This document shows, in pieces, positions 16,730 to 25,745 of a stretch of DNA of 29,448 nucleotides. The notes under the pieces are model-generated. The model worked only from the letters and a program-made list of their open reading frames with translations, was not told where the DNA came from and made no database searches. Both the position numbers and the translations under genes were made by a program. The first letter of the stretch is position 1. The number at the start of each line of letters is the position of its first letter. The DNA is from Lachnospiraceae bacterium (GTDB lineage: Bacteria > Bacillota_A > Clostridia > Lachnospirales > Lachnospiraceae), in NCBI GenBank assembly GCA_017613055.1, contig JAGAES010000039.1, positions 1 through 29,448 of the forward strand. Reading direction: 5' to 3'.

Positions 16730-17707
16730 TCAGTCGGTGTACCGAAACAGAAACATCTCTACCGCAATGTGTTCCTCAAGATCTCCGGATTTCACTTTCC
16801 GCTCCATATCGTTGCCGTCTTCGACCGCCCTGAGCACCCGCTCAAAGGACCACGCACGGCGTCTTCTTAAGTATTTTTTTACGACAAAGGGACGCGTGCC
16901 GAGCCTTGAAGCGATTTCGTCCGCATTTGCCCCGGATCCGCCCATCGAAAGCACCTTATAGAACATAAAGAACTGATTCGTCAGCATGTATAGAATCCGA
17001 AGCGGCTTCTCCTGCGCCTGCAGAAGCTCCGCATAGATTTCGGTAGCCTTCTTACGGTCGTTGTCAAGGATTGCGTCTGCCATTGCAAATATCTGAACCT
17101 CGGACACCGGCGTCGTAATCCGGCGGATGTCCTCTGCACGCACTTCTCCGGTTCCGGCGCAATAGGCCGACAGTTTCTCCATCTCAACCGAAAGCACGTC
17201 CATATCCGAACCGACACGCTCTAACAGGTAACCGGCAGCGGATTCGGATATTCCGAGCCCGCTTTTCTTTAAGGTCACACCGATGAAAGTTTTTAAATCC
17301 TTCTCCGAAAGGCCGTTGAATTCGGCAGCATATCCGTGTTCTTTGACGGCTTTATATAGTTCTCCGTTCTTGTCTACATCCGTCTCAACGAACAGGACGA
17401 CAGTCGTCTCCGGTATCGCTGCGACTGCTTCGGCGAATGCATTGTTCTTTCCTTTGAACCAGCCGCTGTTTTCATATAAAATCAGTCTCCGGTCAGCAAA
17501 AAAAGGCACCGTTTCCGCAAGGTCGCGCACCTCGGACACCTCCGCGTTTCCGTCCCGGAAGGACTGGAAATTCATGGTGTCGCCCTCTGCCACAACCGCT
17601 GCAATCAGCTTATTCTTGTAAAGACGGATCATGTAATCGTCTTTGCCGAACAAGAGATAACAGGTGGAAAAAGTACCGTTTTTTATATGTTCCCGTATGG
17701 TATTCAC
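16730..17707 (-). CDS. holA: DNA polymerase III delta subunit
   Basis: A 325-residue clamp-loader subunit that opens the beta clamp for the replicative polymerase. The N-terminus CYLLFGKDDYMIRLYKNKL matches the family (YLLxGxExYL), followed by PFFADRRLILYENS and the later ELEKLSAY-like and ADAILDNDRKKA regions; length is typical. The start codon is GTG, placed by a GAGGT site seven bases upstream. It follows pssA by 33 bases and probably shares its promoter. holA after comEC is a common clostridial order; here pssA is interposed. Confidence 0.94.
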   Translation of the reverse strand: MNTIREHIKNGTFSTCYLLFGKDDYMIRLYKNKLIAAVVAEGDTMNFQSFRDGNAEVSEVRDLAETVPFFADRRLILYENSGWFKGKNNAFAEAVAAIPETTVVLFVETDVDKNGELYKAVKEHGYAAEFNGLSEKDLKTFIGVTLKKSGLGISESAAGYLLERVGSDMDVLSVEMEKLSAYCAGTGEVRAEDIRRITTPVSEVQIFAMADAILDNDRKKATEIYAELLQAQEKPLRILYMLTNQFFMFYKVLSMGGSGANADEIASRLGTRPFVVKKYLRRRRAWSFERVLRAVEDGNDMERKVKSGDLEEHIAVEMFLFRYTD

Positions 17708-17740
17708 AAACCCGACCTCAATCCAGTTACGTACCGGCCG

Positions 17741-18388
17741 TCACAGAAGCAGAACGCCCGCGAACAGCGCCAGGCCGACCGCAATCAGAATAAGCATCTG
17801 CTTGCCGTGAGGCTTCGGCCAGGGAAGGTTAAAGATAAACAGAAATGCCGTCAGCAATTCAAAAAAGCAATACACAAGCGGTCTGCCTTCCGGTACGATG
17901 CCGCCGACAATGTAGGCTATCGGAGCCATAATCGCGGAGCTGGTAATCGGAAGTCCCTGGTAAGTCGTGCGTCTTTCATTGGTCTTCGAGGCGCGCTCCT
18001 CTTCCATTACGTTGAAATAAGCAAGACGGATAATTCCGCAGATTGTCAGGATAAAACCGCATGCAAACGGAACGGCCGCTTCGAGCGCGGTCGAGTATTC
18101 GGTCGTATAAAGATGCAGACCGAGCAAAGCAGGCGTTATGCCGAAGCAGCAGATATCACAGATGGAATCCAGCTGGATTCCGAACTTCTTCGCTTCCTCG
18201 CTCCGCTTCACCTTTCTGGCTACGGCACCGTCGAACATGTCACATACGCCTGCTAACATCAGAAAGAAGATCGACCATTTATATTCTGCAATACTCCCGA
18301 GATAGATACTGACAAAAGCGCATAATACGCCGAAATAGGTCAGTATTACGGACGGATTGTAAAATCCTACAAATCGCTTGTTTTCCAT
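17741..18388 (-). CDS. pssA: CDP-diacylglycerol-serine O-phosphatidyltransferase
   Basis: A 215-residue integral membrane enzyme making phosphatidylserine from CDP-diacylglycerol and serine. The CDP-alcohol phosphotransferase motif is complete: D50-x2-D53-G54-x2-A57-R58, then G70, D74 and D78. The stretch between R58 and G70 is a few residues longer than in many PssA proteins, as seen in clostridial forms. About six hydrophobic helices are visible. The frame is open 20 codons further, but a promoter lies inside that extension, and the ATG at 18388 has GGGAG six bases before it. Other CDP-alcohol transferases (for example PgsA) are possible but less likely given the tail and length. Confidence 0.85.
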   Translation of the reverse strand: MENKRFVGFYNPSVILTYFGVLCAFVSIYLGSIAEYKWSIFFLMLAGVCDMFDGAVARKVKRSEEAKKFGIQLDSICDICCFGITPALLGLHLYTTEYSTALEAAVPFACGFILTICGIIRLAYFNVMEEERASKTNERRTTYQGLPITSSAIMAPIAYIVGGIVPEGRPLVYCFFELLTAFLFIFNLPWPKPHGKQMLILIAVGLALFAGVLLL

Positions 18389-18419
18389 AGCATTCTCCCA
18401 CTCTTTTCGGACTGCCTTC

Positions 18420-18448
18420 AGTATACCGAATTCACCCGTTAATGTCAA
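18420..18448 (-). promoter_or_regulatory. Sigma-A promoter of pssA-holA
   Basis: On the minus strand: TTGACA (18443-18448), 17-bp spacer, TATACT (18420-18425). It lies in the 80-bp gap after comEC and gives pssA-holA expression independent of the competence cluster. Confidence 0.8.
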
Positions 18449-18468
18449 CCGAATTCAAGCCTCCGAGT

Positions 18469-20715
18469 TTACTTCTCCATTCTTAGCCGGTTATCGTTGA
18501 CGGTCGGTCTGTAGGATGTTGTCTTAATACCTTTTTTGGTGATATAGGTCAGGACGGCGCCGTCGGTTTTGGTGATGTAGAGGATGCGGCTGCAGTCGGA
18601 AGCCAGGGTAACGGATTCGGGTGATGGGTGGCCGTAGTTGTTGTAGCCGACTGAAATCACGGAGATTTCAGGAGTGACGAATGAGTAGAACGATTCGCTG
18701 CTGGAATACCGGCTTCCGTGATGCGGTACTTTGAGGTAATAAACCGGGTGAAGATCGGACGGGTCGATTTGTTCGAGAATTTCCGCGGACACGTCACCGG
18801 GGAACAGAAACCGGTACCCGGAGGCGGTCAGTTCCGTTATCTGGCATAGGTCGTTACCGCCATCAGCGCCTTCTCTTCCTGCAGGAATAAACCGGAACGT
18901 AAGCTTTCCGACGCTCACCGAGTCACCGCCTTTTGTAAAGATTACCGGAACCGAAGAAGCAACGGAAGGCGCAAGTAAAGACTGAATCTCGGGGAAGGCT
19001 TCGGCGATATATACGCATCGGACGGAAGAGAAAACACTGCAGCTCCGGATTCCGTTGATATGATCCTCATCGGGATGCGATACGAACAGATAATCCACAT
19101 GGTTATAGCCGTAATACTGTATAAACGGTTTAAGAATCTTCTCTCCGACCTCTTCCTTTGAGCTGCTTCCGCAATCTAAGACGATGACCGTTTTTCCGGA
19201 CATGACGACCGTGCATTCGCCCTGTCCGACGCTTAAGGATGCGACCGTCGTTCCGGTGTGAATCGGAAGAAACAGCACAAAAGACGCAAGCAGCAAGTAC
19301 CGGAACCGTTCATTCTTCTTCCGTTCAAGAACAAGAACGGCAACAAAGAATACCGCGAATATTACGGCCCGCACAGGCGTGATATGCCCGGGCGTAACCG
19401 TCAGGAAACGGACCTTCCGAAGCGTCTCCATAGTGCGGATTAACCCAAGTTCCGCATAATGAACCGGCCCCGCGAACAACCATCCGGCCGGCAGCACTAT
19501 GAAGGAAAATGCCATTGCAAGAATCAAAAGTACAAACGCGGCGCTGATTCCGCTCAGAACGAATACATTTAAAAGTATCCCGATCGGCGTAACCGTATAA
19601 AATGCCTGTAACGTAATCGGAAGGAGTCCTGCCTGAAGAAGCACGGATGTCCGAAAGATTTTCCGCATGCTTTTCTTTTCTCCGATCCGGAACGGTTCCA
19701 AAGAGGTCATAAACCCGGCCGCAAAGGACAGTTGAAACGACAGGTTCGTAAGGCGGTACGGGGCAAGAAAAAGCACTGAAAGGAAAAGAAAACAGTTTGC
19801 GGAAAGCCGGTCATAAGTCCGTTTGAAATGCCCGCAGAACAGCGAAAGAAAGAACGTAAAGACGGCACGGATACAGGATATCGGAAATCCGCACAGCATT
19901 CCGTAAAGAAGAAGCACCGAACAGGCAATTATCTCCGCGGGCTTTCTCGGAAACAGGAACAGAAGGACCGCAAGCAGTATCTCCGCAAGAATTCCGACGT
20001 GCAGCCCGCTGACCGCAAGAATATGCGCGAGCCCGAACTGCTCATAAAGTTCTCTCTGGTCCCCCGGGAATGCGCTCTTCTCCCCGAGAAGAAGCGCATG
20101 CGGAAGGCCGGCCGTTTCCTTCGGAAAGAGCTTCCCGATCTGAACGGAAAGCCTGTCCCTTATAACAGAAACAAGCCGGTTTAAGCGGTTCGGTTTTCGG
20201 TTCAGGCGAACGTTATCGGCGCGCACTTCGGCAATGCATCCGATTGACGGATAATACTCCGCCGCATCAAACTGCCCCGGATTCTCCGCTCCGCGGAATT
20301 CCTTTGAATACCCGGTGACGGTCACATTTGCCTTCCTTTCGGGCAGCGTTTCCGTAGCCACGTAAACGTAATACGGATAGATGTTCCTGGCGGAACTGCT
20401 CTCCTGCCCGTCTCCGAATCGCGTAAGCCGCAACAGAAATCCGTACTCCGAAACGTCCTTAACGACGCCCGTATAAACGGTTGCCTGAAGAACAAAACGA
20501 TGCAGTTTCTCCTCGGTAATCCGGTAGCAGAATCCGGTGAAGACGCCGAGCAAAAGCCCGGTTAAGAATCCGTACAAAAGGATTTTGGGGTATTTTCGAA
20601 ATAACAGAAACAGAATGATGACGGCAGAAAGAACTGCCGAAGAAGTCCATCGGAACAACAGAAGCGTTATTCCGACGGACATGCCCGAACACGCCCACAC
20701 AAGCGGACGTTTCAT
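18469..20715 (-). CDS. comEC: ComEC/Rec2 DNA-uptake channel protein
   Basis: A 748-residue polytopic membrane protein expected to form the channel for single-stranded DNA in natural transformation. An N-terminal hydrophobic segment and a DUF4131-type soluble domain precede the Competence domain (AHILAVSGLHVGIL, then many membrane helices). The C-terminal third is a metallo-beta-lactamase-like domain with HPDEDH (H547), LDCGSS and VPHHGSRYSSS, proposed to be the nuclease that degrades the non-transported strand. All parts are present and full length, with no frameshift. It starts 31 bases after the GerMN lipoprotein gene, with CGGAG seven bases before the ATG; a hairpin fills the gap. Confidence 0.95.
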   Translation of the reverse strand: MKRPLVWACSGMSVGITLLLFRWTSSAVLSAVIILFLLFRKYPKILLYGFLTGLLLGVFTGFCYRITEEKLHRFVLQATVYTGVVKDVSEYGFLLRLTRFGDGQESSSARNIYPYYVYVATETLPERKANVTVTGYSKEFRGAENPGQFDAAEYYPSIGCIAEVRADNVRLNRKPNRLNRLVSVIRDRLSVQIGKLFPKETAGLPHALLLGEKSAFPGDQRELYEQFGLAHILAVSGLHVGILAEILLAVLLFLFPRKPAEIIACSVLLLYGMLCGFPISCIRAVFTFFLSLFCGHFKRTYDRLSANCFLFLSVLFLAPYRLTNLSFQLSFAAGFMTSLEPFRIGEKKSMRKIFRTSVLLQAGLLPITLQAFYTVTPIGILLNVFVLSGISAAFVLLILAMAFSFIVLPAGWLFAGPVHYAELGLIRTMETLRKVRFLTVTPGHITPVRAVIFAVFFVAVLVLERKKNERFRYLLLASFVLFLPIHTGTTVASLSVGQGECTVVMSGKTVIVLDCGSSSKEEVGEKILKPFIQYYGYNHVDYLFVSHPDEDHINGIRSCSVFSSVRCVYIAEAFPEIQSLLAPSVASSVPVIFTKGGDSVSVGKLTFRFIPAGREGADGGNDLCQITELTASGYRFLFPGDVSAEILEQIDPSDLHPVYYLKVPHHGSRYSSSESFYSFVTPEISVISVGYNNYGHPSPESVTLASDCSRILYITKTDGAVLTYITKKGIKTTSYRPTVNDNRLRMEK

Positions 20716-20731
20716 GATTATACTCCGATCA

Positions 20732-20746
20732 GGCGGACCTTCCGCC
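20732..20746 (-). other. Hairpin between lipoprotein gene and comEC
   Basis: GGCGGA and TCCGCC arms with a three-base loop begin one base after the lipoprotein stop codon. There is no T-tract, so it is not an intrinsic terminator. It could reduce readthrough or mark an mRNA processing boundary just before the comEC ribosome site. Confidence 0.45.
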
Positions 20747-21631
20747 CTAGTTTGATATAAGTCCCGGATGGAACCGGAACACGCGGTTCATGTCGAACCC
20801 AAGATAAGAATAGATGCTCTTTCCTTCGACCGTGAACTCGACCTCCTGCACGGTCGGAAGCTGCGTCAGCGTATTCACAATGGAATAAACCGTCAGCGCC
20901 GCAGGAACGGCATTCAGTTCTTTCAAAAAAGCCGAATCCAGATCCACAACGCAATGCCCGTTCGAAATCGAGACGCCGAGAACCTTTGTCTCGGGCGGAA
21001 TGACCGCAATTCCCGGAAGCTCATTCGGCCCCGCAATCAATCGGTACAGAATGTCATAAATCACGGACTGTGAGCCGTCCGTTTCGAGGTATTCCGTACA
21101 TTCAAGAAGCCTCGAACGTTCCTCGTTTCCGAAGTAAAGCGTCACCTTCTGGCGGACCGGTGCGAACGTAAGCGTATCCGGATAGGATGCAGCACCAAGT
21201 ACCACGTCCTCACCGTCCTCGCCCATACGTTCAAATACAACCGCGTCAATGGCTCCGATGCTGCAGAACGATTTCACGACGGCCGCGCGGCTTAACGACT
21301 TCTCAAGCCCGAAGAGCCCGATTTCAAACTGCCCGTAGTTCTCGAGCCTGAGCACGCCGTCCGAATAACTGTATTTCAACACGAACGAGCGGTTCGGAAG
21401 CGCCGCACGGTATTTCCCCTGCGAAGTTTCCTTAAGTGCTTCGATCATCTCGCCGATTCTTCCGTCGGTATCATATGCGGCAAATGTGATTGCTCTGCCG
21501 GTCAGTCCGTTCCCGTCCGGGTTAAGCGCATAAACGGTCGCATCGCGTCTGTCCGGCTGTTCCTTATTCGAGCAGGACAAAAGCACGGTTACGAAAAGGA
21601 TAAGGACGATTGTGAAAACAAGTCTTTTCAT
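20747..21631 (-). CDS. Lipoprotein with tandem GerMN domains
   Basis: A 294-residue secreted lipoprotein. The signal peptide ends in lipobox LLSC with the modified cysteine at C20. Residues about 160-290 form a clear GerMN domain (VTLYFGNEE, a helical RLIAGP segment, VLGVSISNGHCVVDLDSAFL, then VNTLTQLPTVQEVEFTVEG). Residues about 33-155 look like a degenerate first copy (ALNPDG through RLENYGQFEIG and SIGAIDAVVFER), giving the two-domain layout of GerM. Its ATG overlaps the kinase stop (ATGA), so the two are translated together. Placement after a regulator-kinase pair recalls LpqB beside MtrAB; a role in modulating the kinase is inference. A GerM-like sporulation role is the alternative. Confidence 0.85.
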   Translation of the reverse strand: MKRLVFTIVLILFVTVLLSCSNKEQPDRRDATVYALNPDGNGLTGRAITFAAYDTDGRIGEMIEALKETSQGKYRAALPNRSFVLKYSYSDGVLRLENYGQFEIGLFGLEKSLSRAAVVKSFCSIGAIDAVVFERMGEDGEDVVLGAASYPDTLTFAPVRQKVTLYFGNEERSRLLECTEYLETDGSQSVIYDILYRLIAGPNELPGIAVIPPETKVLGVSISNGHCVVDLDSAFLKELNAVPAALTVYSIVNTLTQLPTVQEVEFTVEGKSIYSYLGFDMNRVFRFHPGLISN

Positions 21632-23082
21632 GAATCGCTCCTTTCCGTTTCCCTGCCGGATTTCGTTAGCGGAATCCGGACACGGAACTTGGAACCGACG
21701 TTCAGTTTACTCGTAACGCGGATGTCGCCGCCGTGCGCCTTAACGATTTCGTAGGCAATCGAAAGACCGAGACCGCTTCCGCCGGTCTCTCTGGAGCGTG
21801 CCTTATCCACGCGGTAGAAACGCTCAAACAGGTGCGAAATCGCTTCCTCGGGAATGCCGATGCCGGTATCCTCAATGGAAACATAGAAATTGTTAAAATC
21901 GCTGTCTAAAGATACGCGCACCAAACCGCCGGGGCGGTTGTATTTGACGGAATTCTCAACAATATTCGTAAGCGACATCAATATGCGGTTCTCATCGATT
22001 TCCGCATAAACATCACGGAAATTGTCAAAGATCACCTCGATATTCTGCTCCTTCGCAAGCGGCAGAATCCGGTTCAGGACAACCTCAAGAAGCTTGTTTA
22101 TATGCGTTTTCGAGAGGTTCAGCGGGCTTTGCTTTCCTTCCATGCTGACAAGCGTCAGAAGGTCGTTGATAATCAGGTTTTCGCGGTCGATTTCGGTGTT
22201 GATGTCCGTCAGGAATTCGCGGTACATCTCTTCGGGAACGCTGTCCTGCATCAGAAGCGAATCCGCGAGCACCTTAATCGACGACATCGGTGTCTTCAAT
22301 TCGTGCGAGACGTTCGAAACAAACTCCTGGCGCGTCTTGTCGGCTTCGTTCAGACGGAGTATCATCCGGTTTGCATTGTCCTTGATTTCGCCGATTTCGC
22401 GGTAATCGACGCGCACGTCGATCGGATCCGTCTGATTGCCCTCGGTCGGGTTCAGCATTGCCTTCGCAAGATGGTTCATCGGTTTTGAAATCCGCGCGCA
22501 TACGAAGATTCCGAAACCGGTCAGGAAAATCAGGAAGATTACGCACATGGATACGGTACGGCTCCGAAGCGCCGCAATCTGCTTCGCCTGCTCTTCCATC
22601 GGAATCAGGAAACAAATCACGCCGATATTCTGCCTGGCCGCTCCGTCGGGAACCGGAACATAAAGCGTTCCCGTTCCGTCTTTTTGAATCTCACGGATGG
22701 AATTACCCTGTAAAGCGGATATTGCGTCGCCGGTCAGCAGATAATTCCCGGTATCGGCCTGCGAGGTATCGAACACAATGCGGAGTTCGTCATTCAAAAC
22801 AAGAATCCGCCCGCGGTATAAAACCGCAAGATTCATCAGCTCCGCGGAAAGCGATTCTTCCGAAGAAAGCTTCAGAAAATCCGAAGATTCGATACGATTG
22901 GCAAGCGATACGGAATGTTCTTTTAAGAGATTGACGGAACTGTTGTCGAGAATATCCGCGCGTCCGGAATGAAAGAGCCCGACGGAAACGAAAACGCACC
23001 CGCCGGCTCCCGCCAGAAGCAGCAGAAGAAAGATGATTACACTGATACTGATTTTATTGAAAATGTTCCGTTTTTTATTCAT
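21628..23082 (-). CDS. Membrane sensor histidine kinase
   Basis: A 484-residue kinase with two membrane helices (near residues 8-30 and 175-197) around an extracytoplasmic sensor of about 140 residues that may be a PAS/Cache-like fold. A HAMP domain follows, then HisKA with the phosphorylated H260 in SHELKTP, and an ATPase domain with N-box NIVENSVKYN, DTGIGIP, FERFYRVDKARS and GGSGLGL. This is the PhoR/WalK class. The frame extends 47 codons further into the regulator gene; the ATG at 23082 (or the one at 23088) is chosen because the protein then begins with a basic stretch and membrane helix. Translation is coupled to the regulator by an 8- or 14-base overlap. Confidence 0.93.
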   Translation of the reverse strand: MNKKRNIFNKISISVIIFLLLLLAGAGGCVFVSVGLFHSGRADILDNSSVNLLKEHSVSLANRIESSDFLKLSSEESLSAELMNLAVLYRGRILVLNDELRIVFDTSQADTGNYLLTGDAISALQGNSIREIQKDGTGTLYVPVPDGAARQNIGVICFLIPMEEQAKQIAALRSRTVSMCVIFLIFLTGFGIFVCARISKPMNHLAKAMLNPTEGNQTDPIDVRVDYREIGEIKDNANRMILRLNEADKTRQEFVSNVSHELKTPMSSIKVLADSLLMQDSVPEEMYREFLTDINTEIDRENLIINDLLTLVSMEGKQSPLNLSKTHINKLLEVVLNRILPLAKEQNIEVIFDNFRDVYAEIDENRILMSLTNIVENSVKYNRPGGLVRVSLDSDFNNFYVSIEDTGIGIPEEAISHLFERFYRVDKARSRETGGSGLGLSIAYEIVKAHGGDIRVTSKLNVGSKFRVRIPLTKSGRETERSDS

Positions 23083-23770
23083 GGTCATTGAAATAATAAC
23101 CGGCACCCCATTTCGTATGCACGTAAACGGGTGCGCTGGGGTCCTTTTCGATTTTCTCGCGGAGACGGCGGATGTGTACATCCACGGTACGGACATCTCC
23201 GACGAAATCGTAGCCCCAGACAATATTCATCAGGCTCTCACGGCTGTACACCTTGTTGATGTGCGTCGCAAGAAGTTCCAATAGATCGTATTCCTTTGCA
23301 GTCAGGCGTATTTCCTTCCCGTCGAGATACAGTCTGCGGCTGTCGCAGTCAAGCACGAAATTCTTAAGCGTGATCTGCTTCGGCGTCTGCGCATTCTGCT
23401 CCGCTGCCGTGCTTCTCCGGAAGATTGCCTTCATTCTGGCCTTCACTTCGAGAATGTTGAACGGCTTCGTAATATAATCATCGGCACCGTATTCGAGCCC
23501 GAGGATTTTGTCCATATCGTCCGACTTTGCCGTAAGCATGATAATCGGAACCATCGAGAATTCGCGGATCTGCTGGCATACTTCATAGCCGGACAGCTTC
23601 GGAAGCATCACATCAAGAAGAATCACGTCATAGTTCTGCTCGCGGACCATCCGGAGGGCTTCCTCGCCGTCATAGGCAACGTCCGCCTTCATTCCGTCCT
23701 GCTCCAGACTGAACTTGATTCCTTTTACAATCAGTTTTTCGTCATCGACGATGAGAACCCGTCTGTCCAT
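23075..23770 (-). CDS. OmpR/PhoB-family response regulator
   Basis: A 231-residue transcription factor. The receiver has D9-D10, phospho-acceptor D53 in LLDVMLP, the T80 switch in MLTAKS and K102 in TKPFN. The C-terminal winged helix carries LTAKEYDLLELLATHINKVY, RTVDVHIRRLREKI and TKWGAGYYF. It overlaps the cognate kinase gene and lies 18 bases after comEA, so it is probably in the same transcript. WalR-like residues are present, but without other yyc/wal genes nearby I do not assign it to WalR or PhoP. Confidence 0.94.
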   Translation of the reverse strand: MDRRVLIVDDEKLIVKGIKFSLEQDGMKADVAYDGEEALRMVREQNYDVILLDVMLPKLSGYEVCQQIREFSMVPIIMLTAKSDDMDKILGLEYGADDYITKPFNILEVKARMKAIFRRSTAAEQNAQTPKQITLKNFVLDCDSRRLYLDGKEIRLTAKEYDLLELLATHINKVYSRESLMNIVWGYDFVGDVRTVDVHIRRLREKIEKDPSAPVYVHTKWGAGYYFNDHE

Positions 23771-23788
23771 ACCTGCCCCCGAAGCGCC

Positions 23789-24424
23789 CTAACGGACGCA
23801 AATTTTCTCGCGGATTCCCTGCATAAGGGACTCCTTAATTCCGGTAACGTTCATCAGCTGTTCGATATCATCAAACCGGCCGATGCTGTCCCGGTAGCTT
23901 ATAATGTCCGCAGCACGTTTCTCTCCGATTCCCGGAAGTTTCGTTAACTGTTCTGCCGTCGCGGCGTTGATGTCGAGCCTTCCGAACGCGTCGTACGCAT
24001 TGTCGGAAGCAAGTTCCGAAGGCACATGCTCGCCGGTCTTCGGCACGTAAATCCGCTGCCCGTCATACACATAAGCGGCCAGATTCCAATACGCCGTATC
24101 GGCCTCTTCGGTGAAGCCTCCCGCCATGCGGACGGCGTCCTCAACGCGCGAACCGCGGCTTAAGTAGTAGACTCCTTCTTCTTTGACCTGTCCGCAAACG
24201 AAAACGCCTTGTAAGCAAGCGTTATCAGGAGAAACGCGAACTTCCCCGTCTTCCAGAGAAACCGGATTATTCTTACCGGAAGTGACCTTTTCTTCTTCGG
24301 GGTTTTGTCCTCTTTCTTCGCCATGATAGACCGCATCCTCACTGTGCAAACGATACGCGTACGCGATTCCGCTGAGTACGGCAAGAAACACCGCACCCGC
24401 AATAACAACCAGATTCTTTTTCAT
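23789..24424 (-). CDS. comEA: ComEA DNA-binding competence protein
   Basis: A 211-residue membrane-anchored DNA receptor. An N-terminal helix (about residues 4-24) is followed by a flexible acidic linker, a SLBB domain (GVFVCGQVKEEGVYYLSRGSRVEDAVRMAGGF), and a C-terminal helix-hairpin-helix domain (LDINAATAEQLTKLPGIGEKRAADIISYR). ComEA binds double-stranded DNA and hands it to ComEC. The frame opens at a GTG 11 codons earlier, but that lies two bases from the predicted transcript start; the ATG at 24424 with AAAGGAAG just upstream is preferred. It heads the cluster comEA-regulator-kinase-lipoprotein-comEC. Confidence 0.93.
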   Translation of the reverse strand: MKKNLVVIAGAVFLAVLSGIAYAYRLHSEDAVYHGEERGQNPEEEKVTSGKNNPVSLEDGEVRVSPDNACLQGVFVCGQVKEEGVYYLSRGSRVEDAVRMAGGFTEEADTAYWNLAAYVYDGQRIYVPKTGEHVPSELASDNAYDAFGRLDINAATAEQLTKLPGIGEKRAADIISYRDSIGRFDDIEQLMNVTGIKESLMQGIREKICVR

Positions 24425-24465
24425 CGGTTTCTTCCTTTCCGGAAGATACCGCCTCACACGTGTTT

Positions 24466-24494
24466 ATTGTACCTTAAAAACACCGATTGCACAA
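24466..24494 (-). promoter_or_regulatory. Sigma-A-type promoter of comEA cluster
   Basis: On the minus strand: TTGTGC (24489-24494), 17-bp spacer, TACAAT (24466-24471). The predicted start is near 24459, with a leader of about 34 bases. A vegetative-type promoter suggests expression that does not depend on a dedicated competence sigma factor. Confidence 0.6.
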
Positions 24495-24514
24495 GAGCAT
24501 TTTTCGGGGCATAA

Positions 24515-24535
24515 AGAAAGCCGGAAAAATCCGGC
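24515..24535 (-). terminator. argJBD terminator
   Basis: On the minus strand GCCGGA-TTTT-TCCGGC is followed by TTTCTTT, six bases after the argD stop. It separates the arginine operon from the comEA promoter. Confidence 0.85.
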
Positions 24536-24541
24536 TTAACT

Positions 24542-25735
24542 TCATTTCGATACGGTTTTTAATGCTTTTCGGAGGCATTCGGTCATCTCATCGATATGCT
24601 TCTTTTCGACAATCAGCGGCGGAACGAAACGGATTATGTTCGTCCCCGCGGAAATCAGAATGCACCCGTTTGCAATCGTTTCCTTTACAATCGGACCGGC
24701 CGCAACCGAGAATTCAAGTCCCTGCATCAGTCCGAGTCCTCTGTGCGCGGTGACGATATCAAACTCGTTCTTAATCTTCTCAAGCTCGTCCCAAAGGTAC
24801 GCGGAAACCTCTTTCACATGGTCCGTAAGCTTCGTCTTCTCAAACAGTCCGAATACCGTCTCGACGGCCTTGCATACAAACGGGTTGCCGCCGTAGGTCG
24901 AGCCGTGATCACCCGGAACCATCGCAGCATAAGCTTCCTTACATGCGAAGCATCCGACCGGAACGCCGCATCCGAGAGCCTTCGCGCTCGTAACGATATC
25001 GGGCTCGATTCCGTACTGCTGATAAGCGAACATCGTGCCGGTACGTCCCATGCCGCACTGGATCTCATCGAGAATCAGAACGATGTCACGGGCCGTACAA
25101 AATGCCCGGATTTTCTGAAGGAACTCCGGATCGGCCGGATAGATTCCGCCCTCGCCCTGCACGGTTTCCATGATGATTGCGCAGGTCTTGCCGTCGACTT
25201 TCGAAACCACGTCGTCATAGTTATTAAATTCGGCAAATGTGACGCCCCCGACGAGCGGCTCAAACGGCTCCCGGTAAGCTTTCTTGCCGGTTACCGAAAC
25301 CGCACCCATCGTCCGGCCGTGGAACGAATGATCCATCGCAACCACGTTGCTGTCCGATACGCCGTGCTTGTTGTAATAGTACTTTCTTGCAAGCTTCAAT
25401 GCGCCTTCGATTGCTTCCGCGCCGCTGTTCGTGAAGAACACGCGGTCCATTCCGGAAGCCTTGCAGAACAGTTGTGCGGCATGAACGGAAGGCTCGTTGT
25501 AATAAAGGTTCGACGTGTGCACAAGCTTGTCAATCTGTGCCTTCAAGGCGTCGTTATACTCTTTGTTGCTGTAACCGAACGCGAACACGGCGATGCCCGC
25601 AGCGAAGTCGAGATACTTCGTCCCGTCGGTTTCATAAAGATACATGCCGTCCCCGTGGTCCAGCACCATAGGGAAACGGTTATAAGTATGCAGCAGGACG
25701 GATTCGCCCAGTGCAATGGTTTTCTGTTTATTCAT
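24542..25735 (-). CDS. argD: Acetylornithine aminotransferase
   Basis: A 397-residue class III PLP aminotransferase converting N-acetylglutamate semialdehyde to N-acetylornithine. Features include FTNSGAEAIEGALKLAR, HSFHGRTMGAVSVTG, the ILDEIQCGMGRTG motif, and the PLP lysine in VTSAKALGCGVPVG. Length is normal. It lies 10 bases after argB with AGGAG six bases before the ATG. The arginine context favours ArgD over ornithine or GABA aminotransferases. Confidence 0.96.
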   Translation of the reverse strand: MNKQKTIALGESVLLHTYNRFPMVLDHGDGMYLYETDGTKYLDFAAGIAVFAFGYSNKEYNDALKAQIDKLVHTSNLYYNEPSVHAAQLFCKASGMDRVFFTNSGAEAIEGALKLARKYYYNKHGVSDSNVVAMDHSFHGRTMGAVSVTGKKAYREPFEPLVGGVTFAEFNNYDDVVSKVDGKTCAIIMETVQGEGGIYPADPEFLQKIRAFCTARDIVLILDEIQCGMGRTGTMFAYQQYGIEPDIVTSAKALGCGVPVGCFACKEAYAAMVPGDHGSTYGGNPFVCKAVETVFGLFEKTKLTDHVKEVSAYLWDELEKIKNEFDIVTAHRGLGLMQGLEFSVAAGPIVKETIANGCILISAGTNIIRFVPPLIVEKKHIDEMTECLRKALKTVSK

Positions 25736-25745
25736 GAAAGACTCC

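Noticed and set aside
24160..24324. A 54-codon open frame inside comEA (other frame, same strand) encoding a basic start plus a hydrophobic helix
   Set aside because: It looks superficially like a small membrane protein, but it has no well-spaced ribosome site, lies wholly inside the comEA linker, and comEA is intact; a chance frame is more likely.
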